Shown in pieces: positions 24,785 through 36,079 of a DNA stretch of 64,000 nucleotides. Each line of letters opens with the position of its first letter. Positions within the stretch are counted from its first letter, which is position 1. The DNA is taken from NCBI GenBank assembly GCA_030490835.1, contig CM059971.1, positions 97,988,595 to 98,052,594 on the forward strand, in the 5' to 3' direction. The DNA comes from Annona cherimola. Lineage: Eukaryota > Streptophyta > Magnoliopsida > Magnoliales > Annonaceae. The notes under the pieces were generated by a model. It searched no databases and had not been told where the DNA came from. It saw nothing but the letters and a program-made list of their open reading frames with translations. The position numbers and the translations under genes were made by a program.

Positions 24785-25873
24785 TAATTATCTATGAAAT
24801 TACGGTGCGGTCAACCTAACCCTAGCGTGCATGTGGCGTTCTCCATGCCGATATATTATCAGCTTCCTTCCATGGTCAGTGACAGTTTTGAATCAGGACC
24901 ATTGGCATCAGACGTCATTTCCAATGGAATGGGACATTGCTTTGCCAGGCCTATGGATGGAAAGCAACTTCCAGGCAAGCTTCTTTCCCACTCGTCTCTC
25001 TTCTTTCTTTTTTTTAAATTTTTATGGAACACTCGTCTCGTTAGTTGCACGTTGTTGTCGACCGGTAGGTACATTCATTCACACGTCTCGACTTAAAAGA
25101 CCCTATTTTTTCTCAATTAATATTGAATGCATAGACATGACTTTATAGCTTAAAGCTAGGTATATGTACATGTAGGTACAGTGCCTGGTAAACATCGAAT
25201 GCCTGTCGCTGCCGAAGCCGCCGAATTAGGTTGACGCAGGGCTAACAAATCCAATGTTGCTCGACTGCTGCGAGCGTGTGGGCTGGTTCGAGCCTCATGG
25301 ATTTGTCACCTGCTTGGATGGGAAATTTGCGGCAAGTAGTGACCTTTATTTGTCGAGGAGGCCAGCGAAAAGACGACCTTGGCTGTGTATGTTAGCGCGA
25401 AACTTCATGAACGATCGACGGCCATGTTTCCATGAATGGAGACGATCGACTTGGATTTTGGAGAAGGCCAACTAAGCTCATTTGGATTGATGTCGACTTG
25501 GGATACACACCATCCTTGTTGCTCCTTAGTAAAGGACGCTACCCTGTATGTGCACCTTGCTTACTGTGCGGTTTGCTCGCTACGCTGCCTGTCTGCCTAC
25601 CATTGTGTATCTGCTGATCGCTAGATTGGACGGCTCAAATTATGTGATTGAGATGCTCTGCTTTGAAGAGGATGACGGGGAGATACGATCAGATTTGAAG
25701 AGCATGATGGGGCGATGCGATTTTCATGGTTGACGATTGGATCGTGGCTGTTGTGGAAGGTGGAGAGAGGAGTTGCGATCGATTGGATCTTATAGCCAAA
25801 TCCGTAGAGGTGTTGAGGACGACCGAGATTTGCAGAAGATCGAAGATGGAGGCATTGAACTGGGACGCCAATC
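24785..25873. other. GC-richer block of unknown origin
   Basis: This stretch of about 1.1 kb has clearly more G and C than its neighbours and overlapping open frames of 60-105 residues on both strands. Examples are 24794-25096 plus and 25621-25917 minus. I recognise no protein family in any frame and see no convincing splice structure. It could be decayed coding or transposon DNA. A foldback element is inserted at its right edge, and the block seems to resume at about 26190-26330. Confidence 0.4.
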
Positions 25874-26192
25874 GTATGCGCCTGGGAGCATGTAGCGCTC
25901 AATGCTCCCCGGCGCATACACTTTTTTTTTTATTTTTTTTTGAAATTTTTTTTACAATATTGTTAGTCTATATGTATTTAATATGTGTATAAATTTTTAC
26001 CATTTTTGGAGTATTTTAGATATTTATTTTTTATTTTTGAAAATCAGTGTACTCTTAAAATGGTATAAATTTATAGAGATGTTAAATACACTTATATAAA
26101 CAGTTTTATAAAAAAAAAATTCAAAAAAATAAAAAAAATGGGTGTATGCGCCCGGGAGCATTAGGCGCTGCATACTCCCGGGCGCACACGAT
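25874..26192. mobile_element. Foldback element with hairpin termini
   Basis: The left end is GTATGCGCCTGGGAGCAT, a short spacer with GCGCTC, then ATGCTCCCCGGCGCATAC, itself palindromic. The right end repeats this design with GGTGTATGCGCCCGGGAGCA and its own mirror. The two ends are also inverted to each other across AT-rich halves. The flanks share CATTGAACTGG on both sides. Confidence 0.65.
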
Positions 26193-26329
26193 CGGCGTCC
26201 ATTGAACTGGCCGGATTGATGGCAAAAAGGGGAGATTCCGTTGACGGTGCTAAAACTGTATAGTAGCCATGACTGCTTTGATTTTTGGGGATGGTTGAGA
26301 GGGAGTACGCTACGAAACTGGTCAGAGCA

Positions 26330-26640
26330 TTTGGCCCAGTAGGTTTTCCAAGTACTTAAACGGATTAATATTTTATATAATTATTTATTCATTAATTAGG
26401 TAAGAAATAGATTATATATTGAAAAATAACTTTAAAGTTGTTATTTATATCAAACTATTTTATTATATTAAATTTTTACTATTCTCAAATGAGATCTATA
26501 CACATCCAATTTGGATAAAAATTAATATAATAATAAATACATAATTCTAAATATAATGAGCGAAGTATATTATAATTTTATGATTTGTGAGGCCTATTTT
26601 GAAGCAATCGCGCTATAAATACTGGAATATTTCTCCAATA
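26330..26640. mobile_element. Family B MITE
   Basis: Family B core motifs are present: AGTTGTTATTTATATCAAAC, TTTTTACTATTCTCAAATGA and ATTCTAAATATAATGAGCGA. The left end is unclear. Confidence 0.55.
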
Positions 26641-26694
26641 AGTATAGGTATAAGTTTTTTCATCTTTAAAATCAATTCTTTTTGTAAAGAGAAG

Positions 26695-27035
26695 TGGTCC
26701 TATTACTTAGGGCTAAGCAAATACCTCACTTCGTCTGCTCTAAAAAACTAATGTACAAATTTTTTTTTATTTTTTCTTCATACACTTGTTTATCTAAGTC
26801 TATTTAACATATAATCCAAGTTTTACTATTTTTGGATATGAGTATAATGTTTAAAAATATCAAAAAATATGTACATATATCCAAAAATAGTAAAACTTAG
26901 TTTATATATTAAATACATCTAGATAAATGAGTATATGAAGAAAAAGTTTTAAAAAAATGTTGTAAACGAGTCGTTTTTAATTGATCTAAAAGAGATATTT
27001 GCTTAGCTCAAATTAATAGAATCATTCATCTTTAA
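26695..27035. mobile_element. Foldback element, GGGCTAAGCAAAT family
   Basis: Left end TGGTCCTATTACTTAGGGCT with AAGCAAATACCTC; right end GATATTTGCTTAGCTCAAAT with TAATAGAATCATTC, inverted. Copies are at 49088-49478 and, more diverged, at about 63100-63420. The AT-rich arms mirror each other around the centre. Confidence 0.7.
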
Positions 27036-27907
27036 TAAAAATATCTTAACTTTAGGCTTAAATGGTTAGCTCAATGTAGCACAATTAAAAATGTGCTGCA
27101 TGCTGTTAAGTATACGCTGAAGTAGGTCAAATTTTTCATTCTTTTTTCTTGTTTTTTTTTTTTGTTTGCCGCTAACTAAATGCACCCAGGTGCATTTTGC
27201 CCATTTTTTTTATATTTTTGTTTGAAAATTTTTTATATAACCGTTAATCTAAGTATATTTAACATGTGCATCGATTTTCATCATTTTTAGAGACTTTTAA
27301 ATATTTTTTTTAATTTTTTAAAATTAGTAGTATTTTCGTAATTCATAATTTTTGTTAATAAAAAACTATTTTTACTATTTTTGCAACATCTATTAAGTTA
27401 TTGTTAGTAAATGCTAGTTTTTAGTGACAATAATTATTTATGTCACTAGATAAGCGTTGCCAAAAGTGTGTTGCAAAATTTGGGTTCTCGTGCTGACATC
27501 TACATTTCTTCATAATAATTGTTATATGATCAAATTTTAATTTTTTGTAAGAAAAATTTAATTGCCAAAACTAAAATTTTCATAGATTATGGATATCATT
27601 GTCACACAATCAAATTACTTAAATTCAGTGGCCAGTAGAGGAGTGTGAAGGGAAGTAATGTATCTCGTGGAGATTAGAGAGAGTAGTTCCTCATCCAAAT
27701 AAAATAAGGTACTTTGGTAAAAAAAAAATGACTAAAATATTCTTGCGTATAAAATTCAAAAAATATATACATATTTTTAAAAAAAAGTAAAAATCAATTT
27801 ATAAATTAAATATACATAAACGATTGTTAAAAAATTCTTGTTAGCCGAGGCAAACAAGATCATATCTCCATTAATAATGATAATAACATAGTACAGTGAA
27901 AACGAAC
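27036..27907. other. 3' side of WSD pseudogene, no further exons found
   Basis: AT-rich with another decayed foldback half at about 27170-27400 (TGCACCCAGGTGCATTTTGC). I looked on the minus strand for the exon 3 signature (GPVEQM..HPVKG) and the last-exon signature (SQLLVSC) and did not find them here. Confidence 0.4.
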
Positions 27908-28344
27908 CTCTGTGCCGCGGCTGCTCCTCAATGTTTGTACCAATGTACTAGTGAGATAGATTGCCTAAAGAATGCCTTTTTCTCTGGATGGTTTTCTTGG
28001 CATCGGCGATGAATGACAAAGGGCTCTCCTTCTCTGCATTTCTACCCATAGGGACTGGTATCTGCAGAAACGTGAAGTGGTTTCCCCACGTCTTCTGTTC
28101 GAGCATTTCATCCAGAGTCTCATACCCATTTACCATCCTTGTGTTCAGTAACACCAATGCCGTCATCCGTTCGTGCCCTTCAAAACCTGGCCCATCCTTT
28201 GGTGGTACAATTGGATTGCATAGAATATGATCCCAACCATCACGTCATTCACTGTCCGTGTTACAAAAGCCGCATACGTTTGGATCACGTTCCACATGCA
28301 TGCGTCATTTGAAAAGAACGTACAACAATACATGCAGTGACCAT

Positions 28345-28500
28345 GATTTTTCTGTTTTTTTCACTAGGTCCAATCCCTCCACAACACCGCTGCCCCATGT
28401 GGCAGCAGATGGGGTTCGAATCCCTCCGTAAAATTTCGGCGGGAGCGTTTGAATGTGCCCGTCGTATTGTACAATAATAATAAAAAATAACTCTCCCTCT
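28345..28500 (+). mobile_element. SINE-like element in pseudogene intron 1
   Basis: It contains GGGGTTCGAATCCCTCCG, a perfect Pol III B box (GGTTCGAATCC). Upstream is CCCATGTGGCAGCAGATGGG, and downstream an A-rich tail with AATAATAATAAAAAATAAC. The A box is not clear. Confidence 0.5.
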
Positions 28501-28639
28501 AATTTACCAATTTTTTACTTGCTGTTATATTAAAGCCTGCAAAAATTATATTCAAATACAAACTGCAAAAATTACTTAATCAACATATACAGTACGGCAA
28601 GAAAACTTTTCATAAGAAAAGGAAGTTTAGTTACGTATG

Positions 28640-29190
28640 GGGTGTTTGGTAATAAATAAAAATTGTCAAGTTAAAACTTTTCAATCTAAAACTTTTCACT
28701 CTCCATAACTATCATATTTTTCTTCACATTTTTCTATATAATTACCATACTTTTCAATCATTTTTACATAACTATTAACACAACTAATCTATCTATTTCA
28801 ACTTTATTCTATTTATTCCTCATAATTATCTCTATCATGTGTGTGTTTGGGAATGAATAAAACTTTTGATGAAAAATTGTAGATATGAGAAATTGTCAAA
28901 TGATGTGATATGATAAGGATAATGATGATGAATAAATAGGATAAAGTATAAATATATAAGTTAGTTGTGTTGGTAGTTATGTAGAAATGATTAAAAAGTA
29001 GGATAGTTGTATAAAAAAATATGAAAAAATGATTAAAAAATAGGATAGTTGTGGAGAGCGAAAAGTTTTAAGTTGAAAAGTTTTAAAGTGACAACTTTGT
29101 GTTATTACCAAACACACCTCATATCACATTTTTTAACAACTTTTATCCTCTGTAACTTTTCATCAAAAGTTTTATCATTCGCAAACACAC
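28640..29190. mobile_element. Outer family A MITE split by an inner one
   Basis: The outer copy starts near TGGGGTGTTTGG and ends GCAAACACACC at about 29190. Its interior stops at ATTATCTCTAT near 28835 and resumes ATATCACATTTTTTAACAAC near 29121, where the inner element sits. Flanking triplets (GTA and GCA) differ by one base. Confidence 0.7.
28839..29119 (-). mobile_element. Inner family A MITE nested in a family A MITE
   Basis: The 281-bp element starts GTGTGTGTTTGGGA and ends CCAAACACACCT, flanked by CAT at 28836-28838 and 29120-29122. It is reversed relative to its host copy. The clean ends and target duplication show it jumped after the outer copy had settled. Confidence 0.85.
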
Positions 29191-30170
29191 CAGCAACATG
29201 CATGAGAAACTTAAGCCTTTTGTTCGAGCAGATACATAAAATAGACAGTAATCTATGTTCTAAGAAAATGAACTTACTCCAGAGATCTTGGATTTGATTT
29301 GCCGACCGTATTGCCGTGGGAGAAGACAAGATGGCGAGGTTCAAACTCCACATGGGGAGTTCCCGACCGTATTGCCGTCAAATCATATCCAAGCATGGTG
29401 TCGTGCAACACACTTCCCAAAAAGTCAGAGGTAGTATACCAGCACCCAGATGCAACGTTCCACACCTTCTTGCATGCGTCTACCACCGCCCGATTTGTTC
29501 TTGATTTAACCAGTTTATCACTATTATTATTACGATAATAAGCAGGGTAGGAAAGAGGAACTGATGGATCATCAGCTCTCTTGAGACAAGAAAACAAAGC
29601 ACCCATGAGAGAGAAGCCATCTCCTAGTGCATGGTGCAGCTTGAACACCACCGTGGCGGCGGCACAGCTTGTGGGGTACTCAATAATGTGGATCTCCCGC
29701 AATGGCTGGTTCTCGGGGAGCGGATCCATGCCTACCTTTGATAAGTAGTCATTAACATAATCGTCGTAGTTATCCGGAAGTGGAAGTCGGCCGGTAGGAA
29801 AATGGGGGACTTTAGCCTTATATAGTTATATCTACTATCTTCCATCGCTGCGTGCCCTTCTCGTCCCTGATGAGTATCGACGAGAAGCGGTTGTTGACTG
29901 GCAGGAACCGTTCCCTGAGTAGCATGACCGCCGAGCTGTCGTCATCTATGGGTGTCTCGAACTCGAAAACGCAGAGAATGCTTAATGACAGGACTGAGCT
30001 GTTGATATATTCTGACGTAGAATTTGCTGGTAAAAATTCTTGATGGTAATCACCAAATGCCATTTCGGTTGAACGGTTTAGAGACATGGGTAGCTGTTTC
30101 TTTCTCTTCTCTTCTCTTCTCTTCACTCTTGAGCTCTCCTCGTGGGCTTTCTCGCGGCGCCTTTTGCAGC

Positions 30171-30180
30171 TATTTATAAA
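30171..30180 (-). promoter_or_regulatory. TATA box of the WSD pseudogene
   Basis: On the minus strand the motif TTTATAAATA lies about 85 bp before the ATG at 30087, at a normal plant core-promoter distance. A GAAGA-rich microsatellite (30103-30124) occupies the likely leader. Confidence 0.55.
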
Positions 30181-30284
30181 CGAGGTGGCCGTAACCATGC
30201 ATGGAATCAATTCGTTTTACAATGCACGGAGAAAGGAAAAAGGCAACGTCAATTAGAGTGCATATATATAAAAAGAGAAAAATA

Positions 30285-32035
30285 TTCAAGTGAGCTCTAC
30301 TGCAAATTTAAATGCAACACAATTACGGTACAATTATCTCAAAATGAGTCCTGCATGATCATAAAATTATAATCTATTCTACCTATTATATTTAGAATTA
30401 TGTATTCTATTACTTTACTAGCTTTTATCCCCATTTGATATGTGTATGGACCCTATCTGAAAATGATACAAATTTAATGTAATAAATAGTTTGATGTAAA
30501 TAATAATTTTAAAGTTATTTTTTCAATATGTAAATCATTTCTATAAAATTTATATATTGATAAATGATTATATAAAGTATTAATACATTTAAGTATACGT
30601 GAGACCTATTTTGGACCAAATGCACTATTAATTATTATGCAATTTCACTGAACAGAAAAAAGTTCTATATATATATTTAAGACTCCGTTTCTATATAACC
30701 GGGTTAAATGGAAGCGGTTCTATATAACCCTCTCAAATTTTAAGATATTAATCGTTGATAGAAAATTCAATCTATTTATTGTATTTAACACCATTTGTTT
30801 TTCTAAGATACCAAGTTTCATATAAATTAAGTATATGCATAGGCCACATTTGCTCAGAAATATATATATTAATGTGCAAATTATGAAAAATGCTTAGATC
30901 ATTCACACGTGTATTAGAATGTAACAAAACTTTATAGAATCATTTATCTACATATTATTGATATTTTAGATGGTTTAGATGTTGAAAAAATTACTTTAAA
31001 GTTGATATTTTAACATTGAATCTTTTATTACATTGATTTTACATTTTTATAGATGAGACTTATATACAGAGAAATTGAAAAAAATAATAGTGTTGCCAAT
31101 ATACTAGAAATGATATTAAACACAATATATAGAGTGAATTTTCCATCAACTATCAAAATTTTAAAAATGGAAGGGGTTACATAAAAAGCGGGTTTCATAG
31201 AAGCGGGACCGATATATATATATAAGAAATATTCATGTGCAGCGACGCTGAAATGAGCCCCACATGATCATCAAATCATAATTTACCTTACCCATTGTAT
31301 TTAGAATAATATATTCTATTACCATACTAATTTTCATCTCAATCAGATATGTATATGAGCCCTATCTGAAAATGGTACAAATTCATCGTAATAAAATAGT
31401 TTGATGTAAATAATAACTTTAAACTAATTTTTTCAACGTGTAAACCATTTGCTATAAAATTTATATATAGATAAATGATTGTATAAGGTTTCATTGCATT
31501 CTAATATTTGTGGGACCCACTTTTGATCAAATGTACCGCTGTATCGGGCCCATATACATATCTGATTAGGATGAAAATTGATATGTTAATAGAATATATT
31601 ATTCTAAATATAATGGGTGAGGTTGATTATGATTTGATGATCACGCGAGGCCCATTTCAGCAACGCTGCACCTGAATTTCATTGATATATATATATCGAT
31701 GTAGTACAACTACACCAGGATAGCAGCACATTTGCCCAAAAATGGGCCTCACACATATTAGAATGTAATGAAAGTTTATAAAATCATTTATCCATATATA
31801 AATTTTATATCAAGTAGTTTATATGTTGAAAAAATAATTTTAAAGTAGTTATTTATATCAAACTATTTTGTTACGTTAAATTTGTTTCATTTTCAGATGG
31901 GGTCCATACACATATCCAATTGAGATGAAAATTAGTATAAATTACAATCGGTGAAGTAGATTATAATGTTATAATCAAGTGAGACCTATTTTGGCGCAAC
32001 TGCACCATTATTATGGTGCAGTTGCGTTGTACCTG

Positions 32036-32077
<42 letters not shown>

Positions 32078-33252
32078 CCTCCCTTCTTATATATATATAT
32101 TGGTTCCACTTCTATGTAACTGGATTGTATAGAAGTGGACCTATGTAACCCCTTTAAAATCTAAGATTTTGATCTTTAATAGAAAATTTAATTCATTCAT
32201 TGTATTTAACATCATTTGTTTGTCTAGGAGACCAAGTTTCATCCCAATCAAATATGTTTATGGGCCACATTTGTTCAAAAATATATATATATTCATGTGT
32301 AAATTATGAAAAATGCTTAGATCTATTTGTACAAGTATTAAAATGTAATAATACTTTATAGAATCATTTATTCACATAGAAATGATATTTTGGATGGTTT
32401 AGATGTCGAATATACTACTTTAAAATTGATATTTTAGCATTTTTCATAATTTATACATGAGTATATATATTTTTTAACAAATGTGGCCTATAAACATACT
32501 TGATTGGGATGAAACTTGATCTCCTAAATAAACAAATGATGTTAAACACAGTGAATAAATTAGAATTTTCACCAAAGATCAAAATTTTAAATTTTAAAGA
32601 GGTTACATAGGTTCGCTTCTATATAACCGAGTTACATAGAAGCGAAGCCCTATACATACACACAGAGTATATTTGCCCAAAAATGGGCTCCACAAGTTTT
32701 AAAATGCAATGAAATTTTATACAATCATTTATTTATATATAAATTTTATAGCAAATAGTTTACATGTTGAAAAAATCACTTTAAAGTTGTTATTTACAAT
32801 AAACTATTTTATTATGTTGAATTTATTTCATTTTCAGATAGGGTCCATACACATATTTTATTATGATGAAAATTAGTATAGTTATAAAATACATCATTCT
32901 AAATACAATGAGCATAGTAGATTATGATTTCAATGGCGCCGCTTCTGAATATAACTCATATATATCTGGTGCAGTATAACAGAACAATGGTGCAGTTGCC
33001 CAAAAAATGAGCTCCGCATATTAGAATGCAATGAAACTTTATATAATCATTTATTCATATATAAATTTTATAAAAAATAATTTACATGTTAAAAAATCAC
33101 ATTAAAGTTATTATTTACATCAAACTATTTTATTATATTGAATTTGTACCATTTTCAGATGGGTTCATACACATATCCGATTTGGATGAAAATTGATATG
33201 ATAATAGAATACATTATTCTAAATATAATAGGTGAAGTAGATTATAATATTT
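30285..33252. mobile_element. Cluster of family B and C MITEs
   Basis: Family B copies lie at about 30285-30660, 31225-31545, 31555-31685 (partial), 31690-32040, 32660-32955 and 32960-33250. Family C copies are at about 30675-31215 and 32090-32655, with ends reading CGCTTCTATATAACCGAGTT and its inverse. A CT microsatellite sits at 32041-32076. Family B ends show CACCATTATTATGGTGCAGT. No gene is present. Confidence 0.7.
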
Positions 33253-33254
33253 TG

Positions 33255-33505
33255 ATTGAGGGCGTGTGAGAAATGGTGGGAAATAAAAAATAAATATTTT
33301 GATAAATGCGTGATTGATAGGAAATGATAGAAGTATAATTGGAATAAATAGGTTTTTTGTATGTAATTGGTAGGAAAAATGATTGAAATATAGAAGTAAA
33401 AGTAGAAAAAATAGTGTAATTAATGGAATAATTATTGGCGTTGAAAAATGGAATCCCACAATTTGCATCCCATTCTCACATTTGCTCATTATCAACCAAC
33501 GCCTA
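33255..33505. mobile_element. Family F MITE
   Basis: It shares GATAGGAAATGATAGAAGTA, AATAAATAGGTTTTTTGTAT and ATGATTGAAATATAGAAGTA with the other F copies. The terminal inverted repeats are worn. Confidence 0.5.
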
Positions 33506-33524
33506 ATCATTACCTAGATCAATG

Positions 33525-35175
33525 TTGTCGGTTAACCAGTGATTGTACCGGGGAAGATACTAGTATGGTTCGAAACCAGTTTGAACTACTAATCTCACCG
33601 TGAGAAATTTATTACGTCACAAACGTTTAATTATTTTTATTAATAATATATTGGTAAATTTATATATATTCATAACTCATAAGTCTATTGGTTAAAATCT
33701 AATCATCAAAACAAAACACGTAGAAAATTAATAAAAAATTTCAAAGATTAATTAATTAAGCACAAATGTAAAAGGTTCAATTAGAAGAAATCAACTTCAT
33801 TAACTGACCTGATTCAGTGACATGATTCCTCATAATATCAGCTCTTTCCCCAGTAGGTTTTAACCTGGAATTTGTTATGCTACCAACAATAGGTGTTACA
33901 TTTTATCCTGTAGGGTTAGAGCTTAATTTTCATGTGTGTTCAAGGATAACATGGTTATCAAAGAACTGCCAACGGTATTGTAATCGTAAATCTTTTAAGT
34001 AAATAATAAAATCGTTTAATCCAAACTTCCATAGTGAAAACATAAGCGCACACATGAATGAATTATAATAGTGCAAGCAATGGAGAATACCAATCAATTA
34101 ATAAAAAATGCAACAACACAATCCATTTTGAATTTTGAAAAGTGCAAAATGAAGAGCAACATTCTTACGGTGATTTACGATTTTCTTCAAGTTCTATATT
34201 GTTCAGTGGCACCCTTTCTAAATCGCAACAATGATTAGCTAGCTGTAACTGTACATTTGCTGCTTGCTGATTGCTGCAAGCTGCTGTTGGAAATTGGAAG
34301 TCACTGAGTAAAGGAAACACAGGTGGGGAGAAATTATAGACAGAGCAGCTGGAGTTGTTGTTTCGATTTTTTTTCAAAAAGAAAATTTTTTTGTTGGCTA
34401 GGGTTTGCACCGTAAAGACAAGAGAGAAGAATTGAAGGCTTAGAGATGAGAGATAAGGAGAATTAAAAGCAAGATTAAGGGAATCAGAAGCAGGGAGAAT
34501 AGAATCAGAAGCATGGAGAAGGGAATCAGAAATAGGGAGTAGAGAATTAGAAGCAAGGAGAAGGAAATCGGTAGCAGGAAGAAGAGAATCGAAAGTTGAT
34601 GGAAAGGAATCGAAAGCAAGGAGACAATGATAAGGAGGTCGAAATGGGGAGGTGGCGAGGTCAAGAGGCTGTCGATAATCAGTGGGTAAGGAGATGAGGC
34701 CTAAGAGGGGAAGATGATAAGTAATGAGGTGGTCGGAGATGTTGTTGATGACAGCGAGCCGGTGAGTAGCCACATGCAACTGTGTAATGGTGGGGACAAG
34801 TGAGGGTAGAAAGGGCAGCCGGAGAGGTTGTTGATGATCGATAATAGATGGAGAGGCGGAGTGGTAGACATGGCAACAATGCAAGCAGGGCTTCTGTCAT
34901 CAACATGAGTGAAAAATGAAAATGGAAGATGCGAGAGAAAGGTACATTGCTGGGGGCAAGGTCGAATTTGGGATTTGTAAGGCGCAGGATTTGGGAAGGG
35001 GAAGCACGAAATCAACAATTCGGCTGAACCACGACCAACCGCAAATTTCAATTCGACCGCTGTTTGGGTGGTTTTTATCAATTAGACTGGACCAACTTTA
35101 AATGAACCGGATTGATGACCGATTCGCTGGTGGACCGGTCGAATCGGCCGATCCTGTCTGGTTCTGACAAAATTT
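33525..35175. mobile_element. Possible degenerate transposon, unclassified
   Basis: The left border has GTTAACCAGTGATTGTACCG and GGTTCGAAACCAGTTTGAAC; the right border has GACCGGTCGAATCGGCCGAT. These CCGG/GAACC-rich borders resemble inverted ends, but alignment by eye is poor. The interior has no transposase frame and contains the 21-bp minisatellite. The call rests on borders only. Confidence 0.3.
34455..34632 (+). repeat. 21-bp minisatellite
   Basis: About eight diverged units of the form AATCAGAAGCANGGAGAAGG run in tandem. Read on the minus strand, the multiple-of-three period gives a seven-residue reiteration like DSLLPAS, which explains a 239-residue open frame at 34165-34884. No known domain is seen in that frame, and I treat it as a repeat artefact. 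Confidence 0.75.
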
Positions 35176-35819
35176 ACTTAGATGCGACGACGTTGGCAAG
35201 AGAATGCGCATGGAGAAAGTATTTTTTTTGAAAATGAGAAAAATATTTTTGAAGGATGTGAGATTCTATTCCATCATAATTCAATTTTCATCTTATACAA
35301 TAACATTTGTGTTGGTTAGAACTATATTTGTTATGAAAAAGCACTATTATTTGTGTTGGTTAGAAATAAAAAAATTCACTTATCCAATAATTTCATAGGT
35401 CAGAAAAAATTTTCTTGCTTATGCTTAAGTACAAATATTACTAAATATTGGCTATTATATTTAAGCTTCTTGATAGCTGTTTTATGACATGAGTAACAAT
35501 CAAGGTTTTCTTAAGCAACCAAACTTTAATCTTTTCCAAAAAACCTTTGAGTGCTAAATCAAATCTTTCAATCATTATTTAGATTCGAAGCCATTGGAGA
35601 AATTTTTCTAAATTTTTGTTGGCCTCCTAATAATTAGTGGCTCAGTACTATAAAAGCTTACAACAAGTCATTAATAGTCTAATTTTTTCCTAACAATATT
35701 TTTCTAACATTCTAACTAGTGTGCGCTTCCACAGAAATTACGAGGATTCTAAACATTCTAACTAGTGTACGCTTCTACAGATATTACGAGAAGAAGATAC
35801 ACCACTACTAAACCATTAA
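35176..35819. other. Spacer, no gene seen
   Basis: AT-rich, with a local direct repeat of ACATTCTAACTAGTGTNCGC at about 35707-35775. No supported frame. Confidence 0.35.
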
Positions 35820-36075
35820 TGGTGTGTTTGTTAGCAATAAAAAGTTGTCACATTAAAACTTTTCAATCTAAAACTTTTCACTCTCCGTAATTATCCTATT
35901 TTTTAATCATTTCTTCATATTTTTCTATACAACTACCTTACTTTTCAATCATTTCTACACAACTACCAACACAACAAACCTATCTATTTCAACTTTATCA
36001 TATTTATTCCTCATCATTACCCTTATCATATCCCATAATTTGATAACTTTTCATCTATACAATTTTTCATCAAAT
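35820..36075 (+). mobile_element. Family A MITE, 3' truncated
   Basis: It starts TGGTGTGTTTGT after TAA, keeps the family interior up to TTTTTCATCAAA, and then passes into unrelated DNA (TGTGAACCAACTGC) before the expected AAACACACC end. Confidence 0.65.
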
Positions 36076-36079
36076 GTGA

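Larger units (their letters stand above)
27908..30087 (-). pseudogene. WSD-like pseudogene, frameshifted, 3' exons missing
   Basis: This is a paralogue of the gene at 2970-10323. Exon 1 remnant is 30087-29278 and exon 2 remnant 28255-27908. It keeps HHALGDG, LFSCLKRADDPS and ALVLLNTRM. Breaks seen: (1) a shift with TAA at 29818-29820 after WKIVDITI, apparently a 5-bp loss; (2) a shift near the exon 1 end after VEFEP; (3) exon 2 acceptor reading GG where the paralogue has AG; (4) a shift just before MTALVLLNTRM; (5) an extra G after KRHSL. Also PLWE has become PLRE. Exons 3 and 4 were not found downstream. A TATA box is still present upstream. It cannot give a full protein, though transcription is possible. 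Confidence 0.85.

Noticed and set aside
28251..28255. Functional splice acceptor in the WSD pseudogene
   Set aside because: An AG lies four bases further in (28252-28253), but using it shifts the frame relative to the family, and other frameshifts remain.
34165..34884. 239-residue minus-strand open frame as a gene
   Set aside because: Much of it is a 21-bp minisatellite read in one frame; the flanks have no known domain.
33525..35175. LTR retrotransposon
   Set aside because: No direct terminal repeats, primer-binding site, polypurine tract or gag-pol frame visible.
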